This document shows positions 54,625-64,000 of a stretch of 64,000 nt of DNA, piece by piece. How positions within the stretch are numbered: position 1 is the first letter of the stretch; each line of letters begins with the position of its first letter. The notes beneath the pieces are model-generated. The model was not told where the DNA came from and made no database searches. It saw nothing but the letters and a program-made list of their open reading frames with translations. The DNA comes from Papiliotrema nemorosa (taxonomy: Eukaryota > Basidiomycota > Tremellomycetes > Tremellales > Rhynchogastremaceae): contig JASKOT010000022.1 of the NCBI GenBank assembly GCA_032158125.1, forward strand, positions 62,001 to 126,000, read 5' to 3'. A program made the translations under genes and the position numbers.

Positions 54625-55840
54625 ATGTCACATCGACCTCGACCCATGTCTCGTTCGAACACCATGTCTGAAGATGCGCAGAGTGAGTTTGCCTATCCTC
54701 CACCGCTTTCATGCATGCCATATCTACAGACTACAAGTACATCACGCTGACACGCATTTTTCTTTTCTTCCAATCTACCACCTTCCACTTTTCTTCCGCA
54801 TCGCACAAAATGTTTGGTGCCTTTGTATCAATGCTGACTGATACTTTTCACTGACAACCCATCCCTTGTACTAACAGTCATGACGCAAGTATGGCATGGT
54901 CTCGTGGATACTTTGCGTCAGTTACCACCTATGAACCCGGGCACTCGAATCCAAATAGAAGATGATCGACCTCCTACTCGACCTACCACCGCGATCCAAT
55001 CTGAGAAACAACACTTGGACGAGGCATTGGAAAAGATCAAAGTGTTGATAGAGATGCGTCGAAATGAGGAAAAAGACGCCGAGGCAGCCTACAACCTCTC
55101 TCACGCCTCGATACCCTCTGTACAGATATCTACACCTTCCTCTGCGGGGGGTATCAAGAGGAAGAGGAGGACTTCATTGTCTTATTCTGCGTCACCGGCT
55201 CCTACCATGCCCAATTCGGCCGATTCGATGTTGACCAGCGTACCTTCGCCTTTACCCGGTAGAGGGGGTACACCGAGTGGTGCATCGTTATTGGGGAACA
55301 GCAACAAGAGGAAAGAGATGGTTTCCGATCAGTTGCCCTTGCATAAAGGCAGAAGAGCAGTGTACAAGTTGCCCGCGACGGCGGATAACGAGGAAGATAA
55401 TTGGATCTTGGTCACTATTGAACATTCACTCCATGGTGATCCCACAAAGTACAGGGTCCTCGACGCGGATATAGATGATAATTCTGAACAGTGGGTGCAC
55501 CCTCATGATAGTGTATTGACGATCTAGGACATTCTACAATACTACGTTGAAATCCCTCATCCCCTTGCCCGATCCTACAGTCCCGAATCATCTCTCTACA
55601 CACCCAAACAATCTCGAAACGTTTGCACCGGATACTCAGGTTCTGGCCCTGTACCCCGATACCACTGCTTTCTACCGCGCTACGGTGGTATCGCCCCCTG
55701 CGAGGGTAGGAGCGGGTAAATTGGATCTCAAGGCCAAGAGGGATATGTACAGGCTAAAGTTTGTGGACGACGGGGATGATGTTAAAGAGGTCCATCGGTA
55801 CAACGTGATCAAGGTGGGTCAAGAGGGGTGCAAGCTATAG
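54625..55840 (+). CDS. SGF29: SAGA subunit Sgf29 (tandem Tudor H3K4me3 reader)
   Basis: Sgf29 reads H3K4me2/3 and helps SAGA acetylate chromatin. The N-terminus (MSHRPRPMSRSNTMSEDAQ) is followed by a 195-base intron (54683-54877), long for this genome. Then come a helical segment (VWHGLVDTLRQLPPMNPG), a coiled coil (KQHLDEALEKIKVLIEMRRN), a Ser/Pro linker with KRKRRTSLS, and the tandem Tudor pair: DNWILVTIEHSLHG, TKYRVLDADIDDNSEQ, SLIPLPDPTVPNHL, QVLALYPDTTAFYRATVVSP and YRLKFVDDGDDVKEVHRYN. The 37-base intron after DNSEQ uses GTGGGT...TCTAG. Start 54625 or the in-frame ATG at 54664 are both possible. Confidence 0.88.
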
Positions 55841-56083
55841 GGCTGATTGTAGAATCCGCATTAAAGGCTTTACGCTGGGTTGGAGGAAGGATCGTGATGA
55901 CCCGAGCGGGAGGGAGGTAGATTTACTCGAGGTTGCGTCTTGATACATCTTAAGCGTGTTGCTGTTTGTACCTGACTGCTACGACATATGCATCTGTACA
56001 GACATTGTTGAACTACAGCCTATTCGCATCCCTCTTGCTGCACCTTTCCCACTTTAATCATCCATATTTGCAGAGCTCTGCAG

Positions 56084-56662
56084 TCACGCCGCGGACCGCT
56101 TATCGAGCAACTCGACTTGTTCCCCTTCTCCCGCTCTCGCTCCTCCTGATACATCCCCTGTAGTGTCTTCGTTTGATCCTCCGAATATATACACGCAAGA
56201 AGATATAAAGGCAAATGGGACGGCACCCATGAGGAACACGGCTATAATGAAGAATTTCGGTTCGGGCGGTAATCCCACAGCCCCAGATACGATGAGCATC
56301 ATTGTCCCTGCTAACCACGAGTATTTCGCGGGATGTCTAGCCGAGTGCAATCTGTTACTATCAGCTCGGGAGGGGGGGGGGGGGGGGGACGATATGTGGA
56401 GTGGCTTCGGAAAGGCGGACAACTTACTTGCGAGTATTAGCGAGGTAAGCCAAGAACAGGCCAAGAAGGAGGAATCCGCCTGATATCTCCAGGAGGGGAA
56501 TGACCTGTGCAAAAGGCCAAGGTCTTGACAATGTTAGCATGATTCTTCATACGTCCCTCGAGAATCTTGATGGGTGCCTTTGACCCACCGCAGAAAACTC
56601 CATGCGGGTGTGTACAAAAAGTCGAACGGTGTCGAGGGCTTGGGCGATTCGATATCAGACAT
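56084..56662 (-). CDS. Tandem small membrane protein 1 (three TM)
   Basis: About 146 residues from three exons. Exon 1 encodes MSDIESPKPSTPFDFLYTPA, WSFLR; exon 2 PWPFAQVIPLLEISGG then the first helix GFLLLGLFLAYLANTR; exon 3 the pair of helices starting RHPAKYSWLAGTMMLIVSG, loop GLPPEPKF, and ending VPFAFISSCVYIFGG, then a polar tail. The AKYSWLAG, PxxxKF and VPxFxxxxxxYIF elements recur in the next two genes on this strand, as does the intron just after the first helix. Intron 2 holds 17 C on the coding strand (plus strand G at 56372-56388). Family and function unknown. Converges with SGF29. Confidence 0.65.
56372..56388. repeat. Homopolymer G17 in an intron
   Basis: Seventeen G in a row on the plus strand (C on the gene's strand), immediately before the acceptor-proximal part of intron 2 of membrane protein 1. 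Likely length-variable; it lies in the pyrimidine tract position. Confidence 0.7.
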
Positions 56663-56990
56663 GATGATGGTCAGAGCGACACTGGCAATTGCGATAGAGC
56701 GAGAACGACTACAGCAGGTCGATGGGTTGATAGTCGAATGTGAAGAGATGCATGGAGGACGATGACCGACTGAGCGGTGCAGACTCCAGTCATGACTGCT
56801 GAAGACGGGCAGGTGACAATCATCACTAGTCTCGAGTCTAACCCCATGTCGAACTATGCCGCTTCATGCCGAAGGGCTTGGCATGACTCGTCAAGATGAC
56901 GGACCCTATCAATAATGTCTACAGATACATGGCAATGCAGAAGAAGTCGACCGGCGCTGAGATCGGAATTCTAATGGGAAGTTAGGATGA
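56663..56990. other. Intergenic spacer in the membrane protein array
   Basis: Spacer of 328 bases between membrane protein genes 1 and 2. No gene seen; it should hold the promoter of gene 1. Confidence 0.4.
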
Positions 56991-57644
56991 TCATGAGCCA
57001 TCGATAGGAGGATCGACCACCTCTGGTTCTTCCACTCTCGACACCTCTCCCTCGTCCACTCCGTCCACCGCGCCCACCTTTCCTTGCGATCCCTCCTCCA
57101 TGTTGTGCCCTTTCGCAACCCTCTCATCTCCATCTTTCTCCCCGCCCACAGCATTCACCGCTTTATCCTTTGTATCCTTCTTATCGTCGTCGAAAATGTA
57201 TATCGTCCCCAGGATCAGAAATACCGGAATGGTAACACACATGGTGATGAACAGCGTCATGAATTTGCCCATACGTGGGAAAGCCGAGAAGCAAGTCCAC
57301 AAGAAAGAGAGTATACTGGCTACCCAGGTATATTTCGCCAATATCAATAATCTTTCCGATCTATAATCAGCACAGCGATGCATGCTCCACGCACTCGATC
57401 TTGCGGGCTACGATGGCGCTGGATAGACCGGCGGTGATGAGTCCTACGCAGATGTAGAAGTAAAAAGCGGTTGTCTGCCACGTCCCTCCTCTGCTCGGTC
57501 AGCATGGACATCCAACTCATGTGTGGAGTGGAGTCGAGGGAGGAAGCAAGCGGGTCAGACGTACTCTAAGAAATCGAAGAAGGGTGACATGGCCAATCGC
57601 TCCAGAGCGTCTGGCTCACGATCTTTCGAGTTGTTCGCTCCCAT
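56991..57644 (-). CDS. Tandem small membrane protein 2 (three TM, acidic tail)
   Basis: About 190 residues from three exons. Exon 1 is MGANNSKDREPDALERL, AMSPFFDFLE (note a possible Gly-2 lipid site). Exon 2 carries the first helix TAFYFYICVGLITAGLSSA, IVARK. Exon 3 has ERLLILAKYTWVASILSFLW, loop FPRMGKF, and the last helix TIPVFLILGTIYIFDDD. A long Asp/Glu/Lys-rich tail ends EPEVVDPPIDGS. It shares AKYTWVA with AKYSWLA of gene 1, the P-x-x-GKF loop and the IPxF...IYIF ending. Intron 1 is about 76 bases, intron 2 about 34. A paralogue of its neighbours with a different tail. Confidence 0.65.
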
Positions 57645-57919
57645 TTTGGTCGAGGTTTTGATATCACCTTGTGCAGTGTGGACCGGGAGACGATGTCAAG
57701 TGCACAAGACATCATGGCAACATTGAACAAAGTGGATGATCCAGGTGGAGCTCGGCGGCTATTCTCGACCCGGGCGGTCCGTCGGAGATCACGATTTCTC
57801 TGATCTGCTCTGCTCTATGCTGCACGATTGTGCAGAACAATCTATGTCTGAAATCACCGAGGATCACTGCGCTACGCTCAGAAGTGAACCCTCGCTCACG
57901 CAAAAATGGAAGAGAGAGA

Positions 57920-58671
57920 TCACGCATTGCGGAGAAGGGCTTGTGAAGGGCTTCGAGACACTGCCCGGCAACGCGATCCATGTTTGATTAAAGGCAAGAA
58001 CCGACAAATCCCCTCTATCCGTACATTTTCTGTGCCATATCTAAGCTCACGATGTATCCACCTCGTCCAAGGACCGACGCAACAACGGTGACAGAACCTC
58101 TTTCTCCTGTTTGTCCGCCTCGGACCTAAACCGCGAGCCCTGTTCAAGTCTATCATCAGCTTTGCATAGTTGTTCTTCCCGACGCACCCAATGCCATCCT
58201 CGCAATGTTTAGACGCGCTAAGAGGCCCTCGGAAGATGTATATTGTCGCTCCGACGAGGAAGGCCGGGACGCATATGCCTAATAGACCAAAACAGAGTAT
58301 GGTAGCCAGTGGGCGCTCCAATAAGAGGATGACCGAATACAGCATCAGACTCAGTCCTGCTATCCAGAAAATGCGACTGGGATGGCGCAGCCATGCTCTT
58401 CTTTCCTATCAGCTCCACTGTGTAAATGGTTCAGGATGGGTCAATCACCTGGACCAGGCGAACTTGGCGATTATCAAACCCAGAAGGAGACAGACGAACG
58501 AGGCGAGGGCATACGGCTTGACTTCTGACCATGGATGAGCGCTACTATCAGCTTTGCCTCAATATTGTCTGTTTCGAAATAAGGTGAGACTTACTCTAAC
58601 CAGTGAGGCTCAGCGGGAGCGATAACATCTTCCGCCAAAGGTATCGGCTTGCGGATATGCGTAATGCTCAT
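57920..58671 (-). CDS. Tandem small membrane protein 3 (three TM, basic tail)
   Basis: About 210 residues from three exons. The N-terminus MSITHIRKPIPLAEDVIAPA precedes the first helix (PYALASFVCLLLGLIIAKFA), which ends WSR at the intron. Exon 3 reads ERRAWLRHPSRIFWIAGLSL, MLYSVILLLERP, and the third helix GICVPAFLVGATIYIFRG. RHPSRIFWIAG closely parallels RHPAKYSWLAG of gene 1, and VPAFLVGATIYIF parallels VPFAFISSCVYIF. The tail is long and Arg/Cys-rich (RRTNRRKRFCHRCCVGP); the frame is open to 57920 but the tail could instead end at an unrecognised intron. A second in-frame stretch upstream of the ATG is probably untranslated. Confidence 0.6.
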
Positions 58672-59186
58672 ACGAGAATCGGCTAGTTCGACTCCAACGG
58701 CCTATATGTGATCGATTGTAGCTCAAACTGGTCACTTGCAAGATCTCGAAAAATCAAAAGCGAGATAAACAAAAGAACGATGGGTCGTGTGAGCTTTCCT
58801 CAAGCATAATCGCAATCAAGTGTAAAAGAAGGGCATGGCGTCGCGCATGGTTGGGAGAGTTTGCCCTGTCCGGCCGAGAGTTTGGTGCCTTCGCAGTCGC
58901 TACGAGAATCCTCGGCTTGATGTATGATGGTATCCGAAGGGGACGGCATAAAGGGCAAGTGGTCCAAAGCTGAGGGTCATGGTCGAAAAGAAGAGAAGAA
59001 GTATAAGCCAAGAGAGGAGGGAGACTGAAACGCGCGGCAAAGTCTACCTCGTCATCAGGGAAACCGTACGCAGCGCATGTCATCCGTCGCAGTCTCGCAG
59101 TACTCGCGCATGCATAGACAAAGTTCCATGTTGCCGTAGTTAGCTCCGCAGTGGCTACGCAGAGAGCATCGAGCGAAGGTGAGATG
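58672..59186. other. Intergenic region in the membrane protein array
   Basis: Five hundred bases between genes 3 and 4. A minus-strand open frame at 58754-59083 (109 residues, Leu/His/Arg-rich) has no helix pattern like its neighbours and no support. Confidence 0.35.
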
Positions 59187-59378
59187 TCATCCCGGAAGAT
59201 GAAAGAGGAGATAGAAAGTGTAAGGGATGATAAAACCGATGCCGAGAATGCACAAAATGAGAACGAGCCGGAGTGTTGTCGCGAGAATCACGAGTTTGCG
59301 ATCGTGGAGCTCAGATGGGGCTGACATGCCTGGAGTGTCCAGATGTGAGTTCAGGCGCAATAACGAGTCAAAGTGCAT
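59187..59378 (-). CDS. Short hydrophobic protein 4 (possible truncated array member)
   Basis: Single open frame of 63 residues, with a second ATG at 59327. After a polar start (ELHDRKLV) comes one long hydrophobic stretch, LATTLRLVLILCILGIGFII then PYTFYLLFHLPG, which is like a fused helix pair. IIPYTFYLLF weakly resembles the VPxFxxxxxxYIF end of the neighbours. It lacks the first helix and introns of genes 1-3. It could be a degenerated array member, a stand-alone small membrane protein, or not translated. Confidence 0.35.
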   Translation of the reverse strand: MHFDSLLRLNSHLDTPGMSAPSELHDRKLVILATTLRLVLILCILGIGFIIPYTFYLLFHLPG

Positions 59379-59577
59379 GATCTAGATGTACTCGAGTCAT
59401 TGTGCATGATGATCAGAAATCGCCCTTTGTTCCCCAATCTCGAGTTTCGTTGCAGTTTCGTTGCGAAGTGTTTCGGGCTCTCGGCCTATTGAGGTGTGTA
59501 CTCCTTGAGACAGAAGTAAGATCCTCCATGCTTCCATTTAGATTGCCCATCCGAGATTATAGTACACCGCCAGAGGT

Positions 59578-60062
59578 CTATCCGCATATCACGGCGGTCG
59601 TGATAAATGCTAAGAGGACAGTAGCCATACCCCCAACAACCATCTTCCCCTCCATGGGTGCAGCAGCCATCAACGCGGAGAAGAGAAACATCCAGCCAAC
59701 GATAATGAACCGCTTCGCTAGACGGCCACCGCGTGTACTACCGTTAGATATTCCCAGAGGTTCGCTGATGCCCACTGTGAATAGTCTGGCCTGACGACGG
59801 TGACTTTCGGAGTTGTCTGAGCAGTGCTTATCTGATCGGTACTAGAGGATGAAGACGCAGGCTTGGGGACAGCAACGACCCTGGTTGGGACGGCAGGGAC
59901 GAAGGAGTAGATGATTGCCGCTGTGACGAAGGAGATGATCCCTAACAAAACCAGTAAAACGACGGTACCCGTTTCCGCCGGTCTACCGTGAGCGTCAGGC
60001 ATGTCGTCGACGTACTCGTAGATCTTGGGGTCATTCAACTTAGCTGTGAGCCTTTGCAACAT
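59578..60062 (-). CDS. Tandem small membrane protein 5 (three TM)
   Basis: Two exons give about 146 residues. The N-terminus is MLQRLTAKLNDPKIYEYVDD, MPDAHGRPAE, then the first helix TVVLLVLLGIISFVTAAIIY. A Ser/Pro/Val linker (VPKPASSSSSTDQISTAQTT) precedes the 38-base intron (GTGGGC...GGTAG, branch TCTAAC). After it come RGGRLAKRFIIVGWMFLF, SALMAAAPMEGKM and VVGGMATVLLAFITTAVICG. The AK..x..G helix start and the P-x-x-GK-[FM] loop match genes 1 and 2, so I treat it as a diverged member. The start at 60062 is the first ATG. Confidence 0.6.
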
Positions 60063-60482
60063 GCTCGAACTGCTTTGACTGCACTATAAACATCCAAGTA
60101 TGGCCTGGTTGACACGACCACATGCCGGAGTAACTCTGGTGCCGGTCCGGGTAATCTGCATAACGAACCCGAAATGTGTACGTTTGCGGACTGCTTGTTC
60201 ATCTCGTTCATACCCGCATGATTCGCATGTACACAGCGTGTGAGATGATCGCTCTCGGCCTGCGCACTCATCGCCTGTGGAACAAAGGCCGCAATGGATT
60301 ATCACGGAGAAATATAACATTGAAACACACCCCGGAAAGTCGACTCAACCCTGGTCAGCGTCGTCCCGACTGCGATCATGCGTACGTCGAGTCCAGTCAC
60401 GGTCTCGACACGATCACATATATAAACCCGACAGGAGACATCCTTTCCCCAACCTATCTTCCCACCCACACCACACTCAACA
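60063..60482. promoter_or_regulatory. Divergent promoter with TATA box
   Basis: Between membrane protein 5 (minus) and the oxygenase gene (plus). TATATAAA at 60419-60426 sits 57 bases before the oxygenase ATG. No gene inside. Confidence 0.5.
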
Positions 60483-61989
60483 ATGTCCTCGCCTCACTCA
60501 CCCGCGCCTGTGCCTGACCCTATCGAGGTCGCCGAACAACATCCCTTGTTCAAAACCTTTGAGACCGCGTACAAAGTCGCAGCTCGACAGTCTGCCTTTG
60601 CCATTGGTGGATCTCTCCCTGTATCCGAGATTGGGGATGGGAAGATGTGCCTCTACGTGCCAGTCTCTGGAAACGGGCATGACAAGGTGTACAGGTGAGT
60701 CAGGTTTCTCTGGCTTGATGCCATGTCGTTGTCATTGTTGATGAGATAGACCATACCATCTGCCCCTTGACAAGGTGTCTTCCGAGGCCCTGTATGATGC
60801 TGGGAGTCCTTCCCCCCATGGACGAGGTGGTGAGACGGTATATGACGCGACTTATCGCGACGCACGAGAGATCAAGGTGAGCTGAAGCAGCCTCATTGAT
60901 CATTATATTGTGCTTGGACATCTGTTGATAGACAGCCCCCAGGCTTTGGGATAAGCATGGACATCTTCCCCGTGACAGGTTTACTCCACCACATTGCTGC
61001 CGAATTGGGGACCGGGCCGCTGCTTGCCAAATTGAACAAGCTCAACATGTATGCCAAGGGAGGGTTCTTCAAGACGCACAAGGAGTGAGGTGGCACTACT
61101 AAAGAGCTAATAGCATAGTACCCCTCTTGGAACTCGTCATATCGGAAGCATCGTCTTGTGTCTCCCTTCTCCATTCTCGGGCGGAGAACTCGTCATCGAG
61201 AACGGAGATCAACAGGTCACCTTTGACTTTGCGAAGACTCTTGCAGAGTCACCAAACACCATCGCGTGGGCTTTTCTCTATTCCGACTGTGAGCACGAGG
61301 TCTTGCCCGTTGCTAGTGGTGTTCGAATCGCCTTGGCATACGACGTGTATGTCTCCGACGAAATCGGGGGACTACACCTCGATGCTGTCGATACTCGATC
61401 TAAATCAATCAAAGAAGCTCTGGATTCCTTCTTGACCGCTCGAATCGAAGCTGGGCTTCTTCCCAAAGGAGGTCTGATCGGAATCGGCTTGGAACATGAA
61501 TACCCCATGGAGCAAGGAGAGTCCAGCTCTCAGTACAAGGCCAGACTCCCCAGTGTGCTCAAAGGAGTGGACAGAGGTGTCTTTGATGCGGTCACGAGCA
61601 GCGGATTGCGATGGGATTTTAATGCAATTTTCAGGGTGAGCTTCGTTCAGGTCGATCCGCGATGTAATATAGCTCACGCGACATACAGGAGGATGATTGT
61701 TGGGAAGGTTTCCATCTCGTTCTGATGAATGGCTTTTTGGATCTGAAAGATGAATACCTCGGCGAATGTTCCATATACGATGTCGGCGGCAAACCAACCG
61801 ATGACATTCTCTGGTTGGTCGGGCCACAGACTTTCCACATCGAGAATATCCATATGACTTATGGCAACGAGGTGAGTCAGTTGCCTTCGTATGTGTAAAA
61901 CAGTCGCTGATGTCACTCCACAGGCGCAGACTGCATACGCGTACGCCGCTGCTGTTGTCATCCTTGCGGTGCCGCCCATTTCCTCGTAG
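60483..61989 (+). CDS. 2-oxoglutarate/Fe(II) oxygenase (prolyl 4-hydroxylase-like)
   Basis: Dioxygenase of the double-stranded beta-helix 2OG-Fe(II) superfamily, of a type common as fungal stand-alone proteins. Six exons. The N-terminal part has FKTFETAYKVAARQSAFAIGG; the core starts GFGISMDIFPVTGL and LLAKLNKLNMYAKGGFFKTH, giving the iron-binding HKD in THKDTPLGTRHIGSIVLCLP across an intron. GGELVIENGDQQ, WAFLYSDCEHEV (second His) and VLPVASGVRIALAYDVYV (with the 2OG-binding Arg) follow. A C-terminal region includes KGGLIGIGLEHEYPME and ends in a helix-like VVILAVPPISS. The substrate is unknown. The HxD...H...R set is complete, so it should be active. Confidence 0.82.
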
Positions 61990-62128
61990 GGCAGTTGCAG
62001 GGGACAAAGCAGGCGGGTGGATCTTGTGTGGGGCAGAGTCGTCTGGCATCTGATAAGCTCGCGAGCTGTAGGCTGCATGATCAACGTTCTATTGGCATGT
62101 CATCTATCCTTCGCGCTCTACATGCGTC

Positions 62129-62785
62129 TCATGCCTTGGTATACGTGCTGAAGAATGCCTTATGGATCGCCTCTTTATCGTTCATGATTGTTCGATAGTT
62201 GAAATCCGCACAATCAATATGTGTCCCAATGCTTGGATTTGACCCATGCGACCGCTCAAGTACGCCCTTCGACGGTCCATCTCCACCGATCCCCGCTCGA
62301 TGTACCATCCAGTCGATGTCCATTGCTTGAGTCGCCAGATACTCCATCACCGCATCATTGTCCTGATGTTGCCCCTCGTACGCCCTAGCCAGAGTCTTCC
62401 GAAGAATCCACAAGATTGGGCCGAGAGATTCTCCATAAGGCTTGCTGAATCCTCCAGCGAGGTAAAGGAACTTTCGTACACCATGTCGGCGCATGGCGGG
62501 AACGAGCCGTCCAACAAACTCGGTATTGATCTTTGCGTGCATTTGGGCTTCACGGTCCCCCAACATCGCTAAGACATAATCGACTCCTTTGACCAAGGAG
62601 TCCAGATCGACATTGGGATCAGTGATGGATCCTTGGGTGATCTCAACTCGATCTGGTTCGGCGAGCTTGGAAGGTGTTCGAACGAGAGCTCGAACTGTAT
62701 GTCCATCTTTCAAAGCTTGAGCGACAAAGTGTTTGCCTGTCCCGCCTGTCGCGCCAAGAACGAGAAACGTAGATTTGCTTGTCAT
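62129..62785 (-). CDS. NmrA-like/atypical SDR NAD(P)-binding protein, intronless
   Basis: Single-exon protein of 218 residues. The Rossmann start MTSKSTFLVLGATGGTGKHF has the GATGGTG dinucleotide motif of atypical SDRs (NmrA/flavin-reductase B-like). Further features are VRALVRTPSKL, GVDYVLAMLGD, VPAMRRHGVRKFLYLAG and DIDWMVHRAGIGGDGP. A classic YxxxK catalytic pair is absent, as is usual for this group, so it may be a regulator or an oxidoreductase. The C-terminus ends AIHKAFFSTYTKA. Converges with the oxygenase gene. Confidence 0.8.
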   Translation of the reverse strand: MTSKSTFLVLGATGGTGKHFVAQALKDGHTVRALVRTPSKLAEPDRVEITQGSITDPNVDLDSLVKGVDYVLAMLGDREAQMHAKINTEFVGRLVPAMRRHGVRKFLYLAGGFSKPYGESLGPILWILRKTLARAYEGQHQDNDAVMEYLATQAMDIDWMVHRAGIGGDGPSKGVLERSHGSNPSIGTHIDCADFNYRTIMNDKEAIHKAFFSTYTKA

Positions 62786-63307
62786 TGAGCTGTTACTGTA
62801 GTGTCTGAGGTGTGTCGTGAGGTCGATGGGTCGTTGTTGCCAGTGCGACGGTGGATTGATATACCTTTGATCAGTTCGGCGTTCGGGGCGGTCATTTCAC
62901 CCGATGACCGCCGTGGTAGTGGTATCTCTATATGATTGCCAATTCACATTGCTGCTTGCATTCAATCTGGGTGCATGGAGGGACAGAGCTAGACCAACTC
63001 GCATTGTGCACGTGCAGGTGATTGTCGAGATGCAGCAGAAAAGCAGGTATGGCCAAAGGGATGGGTGAGGGGATTGACGGCGACACCTCCGAATCTACCG
63101 GCAAAAGTCAGTCACGCTTTTCAACCCCTCTCCGACCATCTCAATACACCTTCAATACAACTTCACCTCAATCGCTCCACAATTCCTTGCGTCTATATAG
63201 CTGCGCTTTCTCCATCTGGGGGGTCTCACCCACTATTCACCCGTCCAGTGCCATCCTGCCGCGAGATTGTCTAAAAGGGGTCATTCAACTTGAAGCCCTC
63301 ACCCAAT
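62786..63307. promoter_or_regulatory. Divergent promoter with GCACGTGC
   Basis: Between the NmrA-like gene (minus) and the F-box gene (plus). GCACGTGC, a bHLH-type palindrome, is at 63008-63015. A TATATAG-like element (TCTATATAGC) near 63191 lies about 115 bases before the F-box ATG. No gene inside. Confidence 0.4.
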
Positions 63308-64000
63308 ATGGACACGGCTATACCGACCAAATTGGGTCAAGCACCCACAGACACACCGAGGACTCTTGCATTGAATAGAAGGCGACTAGGGTCTCTCTTC
63401 GCTTCCATGACTATGGGCAATACGGAGGGTACGACGTCTTCGACCGCTCCGAGCAGTTCAAGAGAGTCTGGCACACCGTCGAAGACAACGAAAGGGGGTC
63501 CAGCTTCTGGTTGGTTATCATGGTTATCCCCTACGAAACAGGTGTATCATTCCGGAGAAGCTGTAGGAGGGGACGAGGCACGATGGAGGGCGGATCTCAA
63601 GGACGATAAATCGCTCGATGTAGATGGGCAGAGTTTAGAAGGGAGCATAAACCTGGAGCTGGGTGGAGAGGCCCGAGAGGAAAACGGGCGCCGATCGAAG
63701 CGGAAGCCTGCTATGTACAGGCTCCCTGACGAGCTGTGAGTGTTTATTACCCAGCGCGCACCAGGCATGCTGATACCGACTAGGTTGATAGAAATCCTGC
63801 TCCGACTACCATTATCTCCGAGCCAAATACGAACTCTATCCCTCGTCTCTTGCCGCTTTCAGGCCCTGTCCCAAGCACCACAACTATGGTCACACCTCTT
63901 CCACTCGACAAGTGGCTTTGAACTCTTACCGGAGTTTGCTCATCGTGTGGTCGCGTCAGATGTACCGCCTCAAGGTCATTGGGATGGAGTCGAATGGGTG
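63308..64000 (+). CDS. F-box protein, 3' end outside the window
   Basis: Partial gene. About 140 N-terminal residues are Ser/Thr/Gly-rich (TTSSTAPSSSRESGTPSKTT) and end YRLPDEL; the F-box continues across a 48-base intron as LIEILLRLPLSPSQIRTLSL then VSCRFQALSQAPQLWSHLF. F-box proteins recruit substrates to SCF ubiquitin ligase through Skp1. The substrate-binding part lies beyond position 64000. The ATG at 63308 is the first in the frame. Confidence 0.78.

Noticed and set aside
58754..59083. 109-residue minus-strand frame as another array member
   Set aside because: No matching helix pattern or motif; probably the 3' flank of the short gene at 59187.
56991..60062. Interpreting the membrane array as one broken large gene
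   Set aside because: Each member has its own ATG, polar tail and stop, and repeats the same three-helix order, which fits separate genes better.

Overview
The window is nuclear DNA of a basidiomycete yeast or yeast-like fungus. A tremellalean (Cryptococcus/Kwoniella-type) relative is the best guess, made from gene content and gene structure only. The support is dense genes on both strands, very short introns (mostly 33-60 bases, typically GT...CTGA/CTAA...AG), pyrimidine-rich leaders, and orthologues of fungal proteins such as the DASH subunit Spc19, CreC, Mir1, Sgf29 and Eaf6. I place 36 protein genes, nearly all interrupted by introns. I saw no rRNA, convincing tRNA, transposon or CRISPR array. 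Exon joins are my own readings of splice sites and frames; 5' ends are the least certain part.

Layout. 0.6-9.1 kb, plus strand: DHA2-type MFS transporter, mitochondrial ribosomal protein uS2m, a multi-pass membrane protein of unknown function, cystathionine gamma-lyase, ribosomal protein uL22 (Rpl17) and NuA4 subunit Eaf6. 9.4-12.2 kb, minus: SLC35F6-like carrier and mitochondrial phosphate carrier. 12.8-21.4 kb, mixed: SDR, scavenger decapping enzyme, a small Gly/Pro-rich protein, Spc19, CreC, and a CASTOR-like ACT-domain protein. 21.7-31.9 kb: a disordered protein with an N-terminal zinc knuckle, a cupin, a hydrophilin-like repeat protein, malic enzyme and Rev7. 32.1-40.6 kb: one giant BEACH-WD40 gene. 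41-45.3 kb: a secreted Ala/Ser-rich protein, an orphan many-exon gene, and Iwr1. 45.4-55.8 kb: a tRNA t6A dehydratase (Tcd type), TFIIH subunit Tfb2, a small membrane protein, a CSC1/OSCA channel and Sgf29. 56.1-60.1 kb: a same-strand run of four or five small, diverged three-helix membrane proteins. 60.5-64 kb: a 2OG-Fe(II) oxygenase, an NmrA-like protein and an F-box protein cut by the window edge.

Most genes are unrelated housekeeping functions, so this is an ordinary chromosomal arm rather than a metabolic cluster. The parts that stand out are the tandem family of small membrane proteins at 56-60 kb, which looks undescribed; a set of five GC-AG introns; the orphan gene at 42.4-43.6 kb with apparent 8- and 11-base microexons and a one-base frame conflict near its end; and several promoter motifs (a paired 14-base repeat before the cupin gene, a CRE palindrome before the hydrophilin gene, a CACGTG box between the phosphate carrier and SDR genes).
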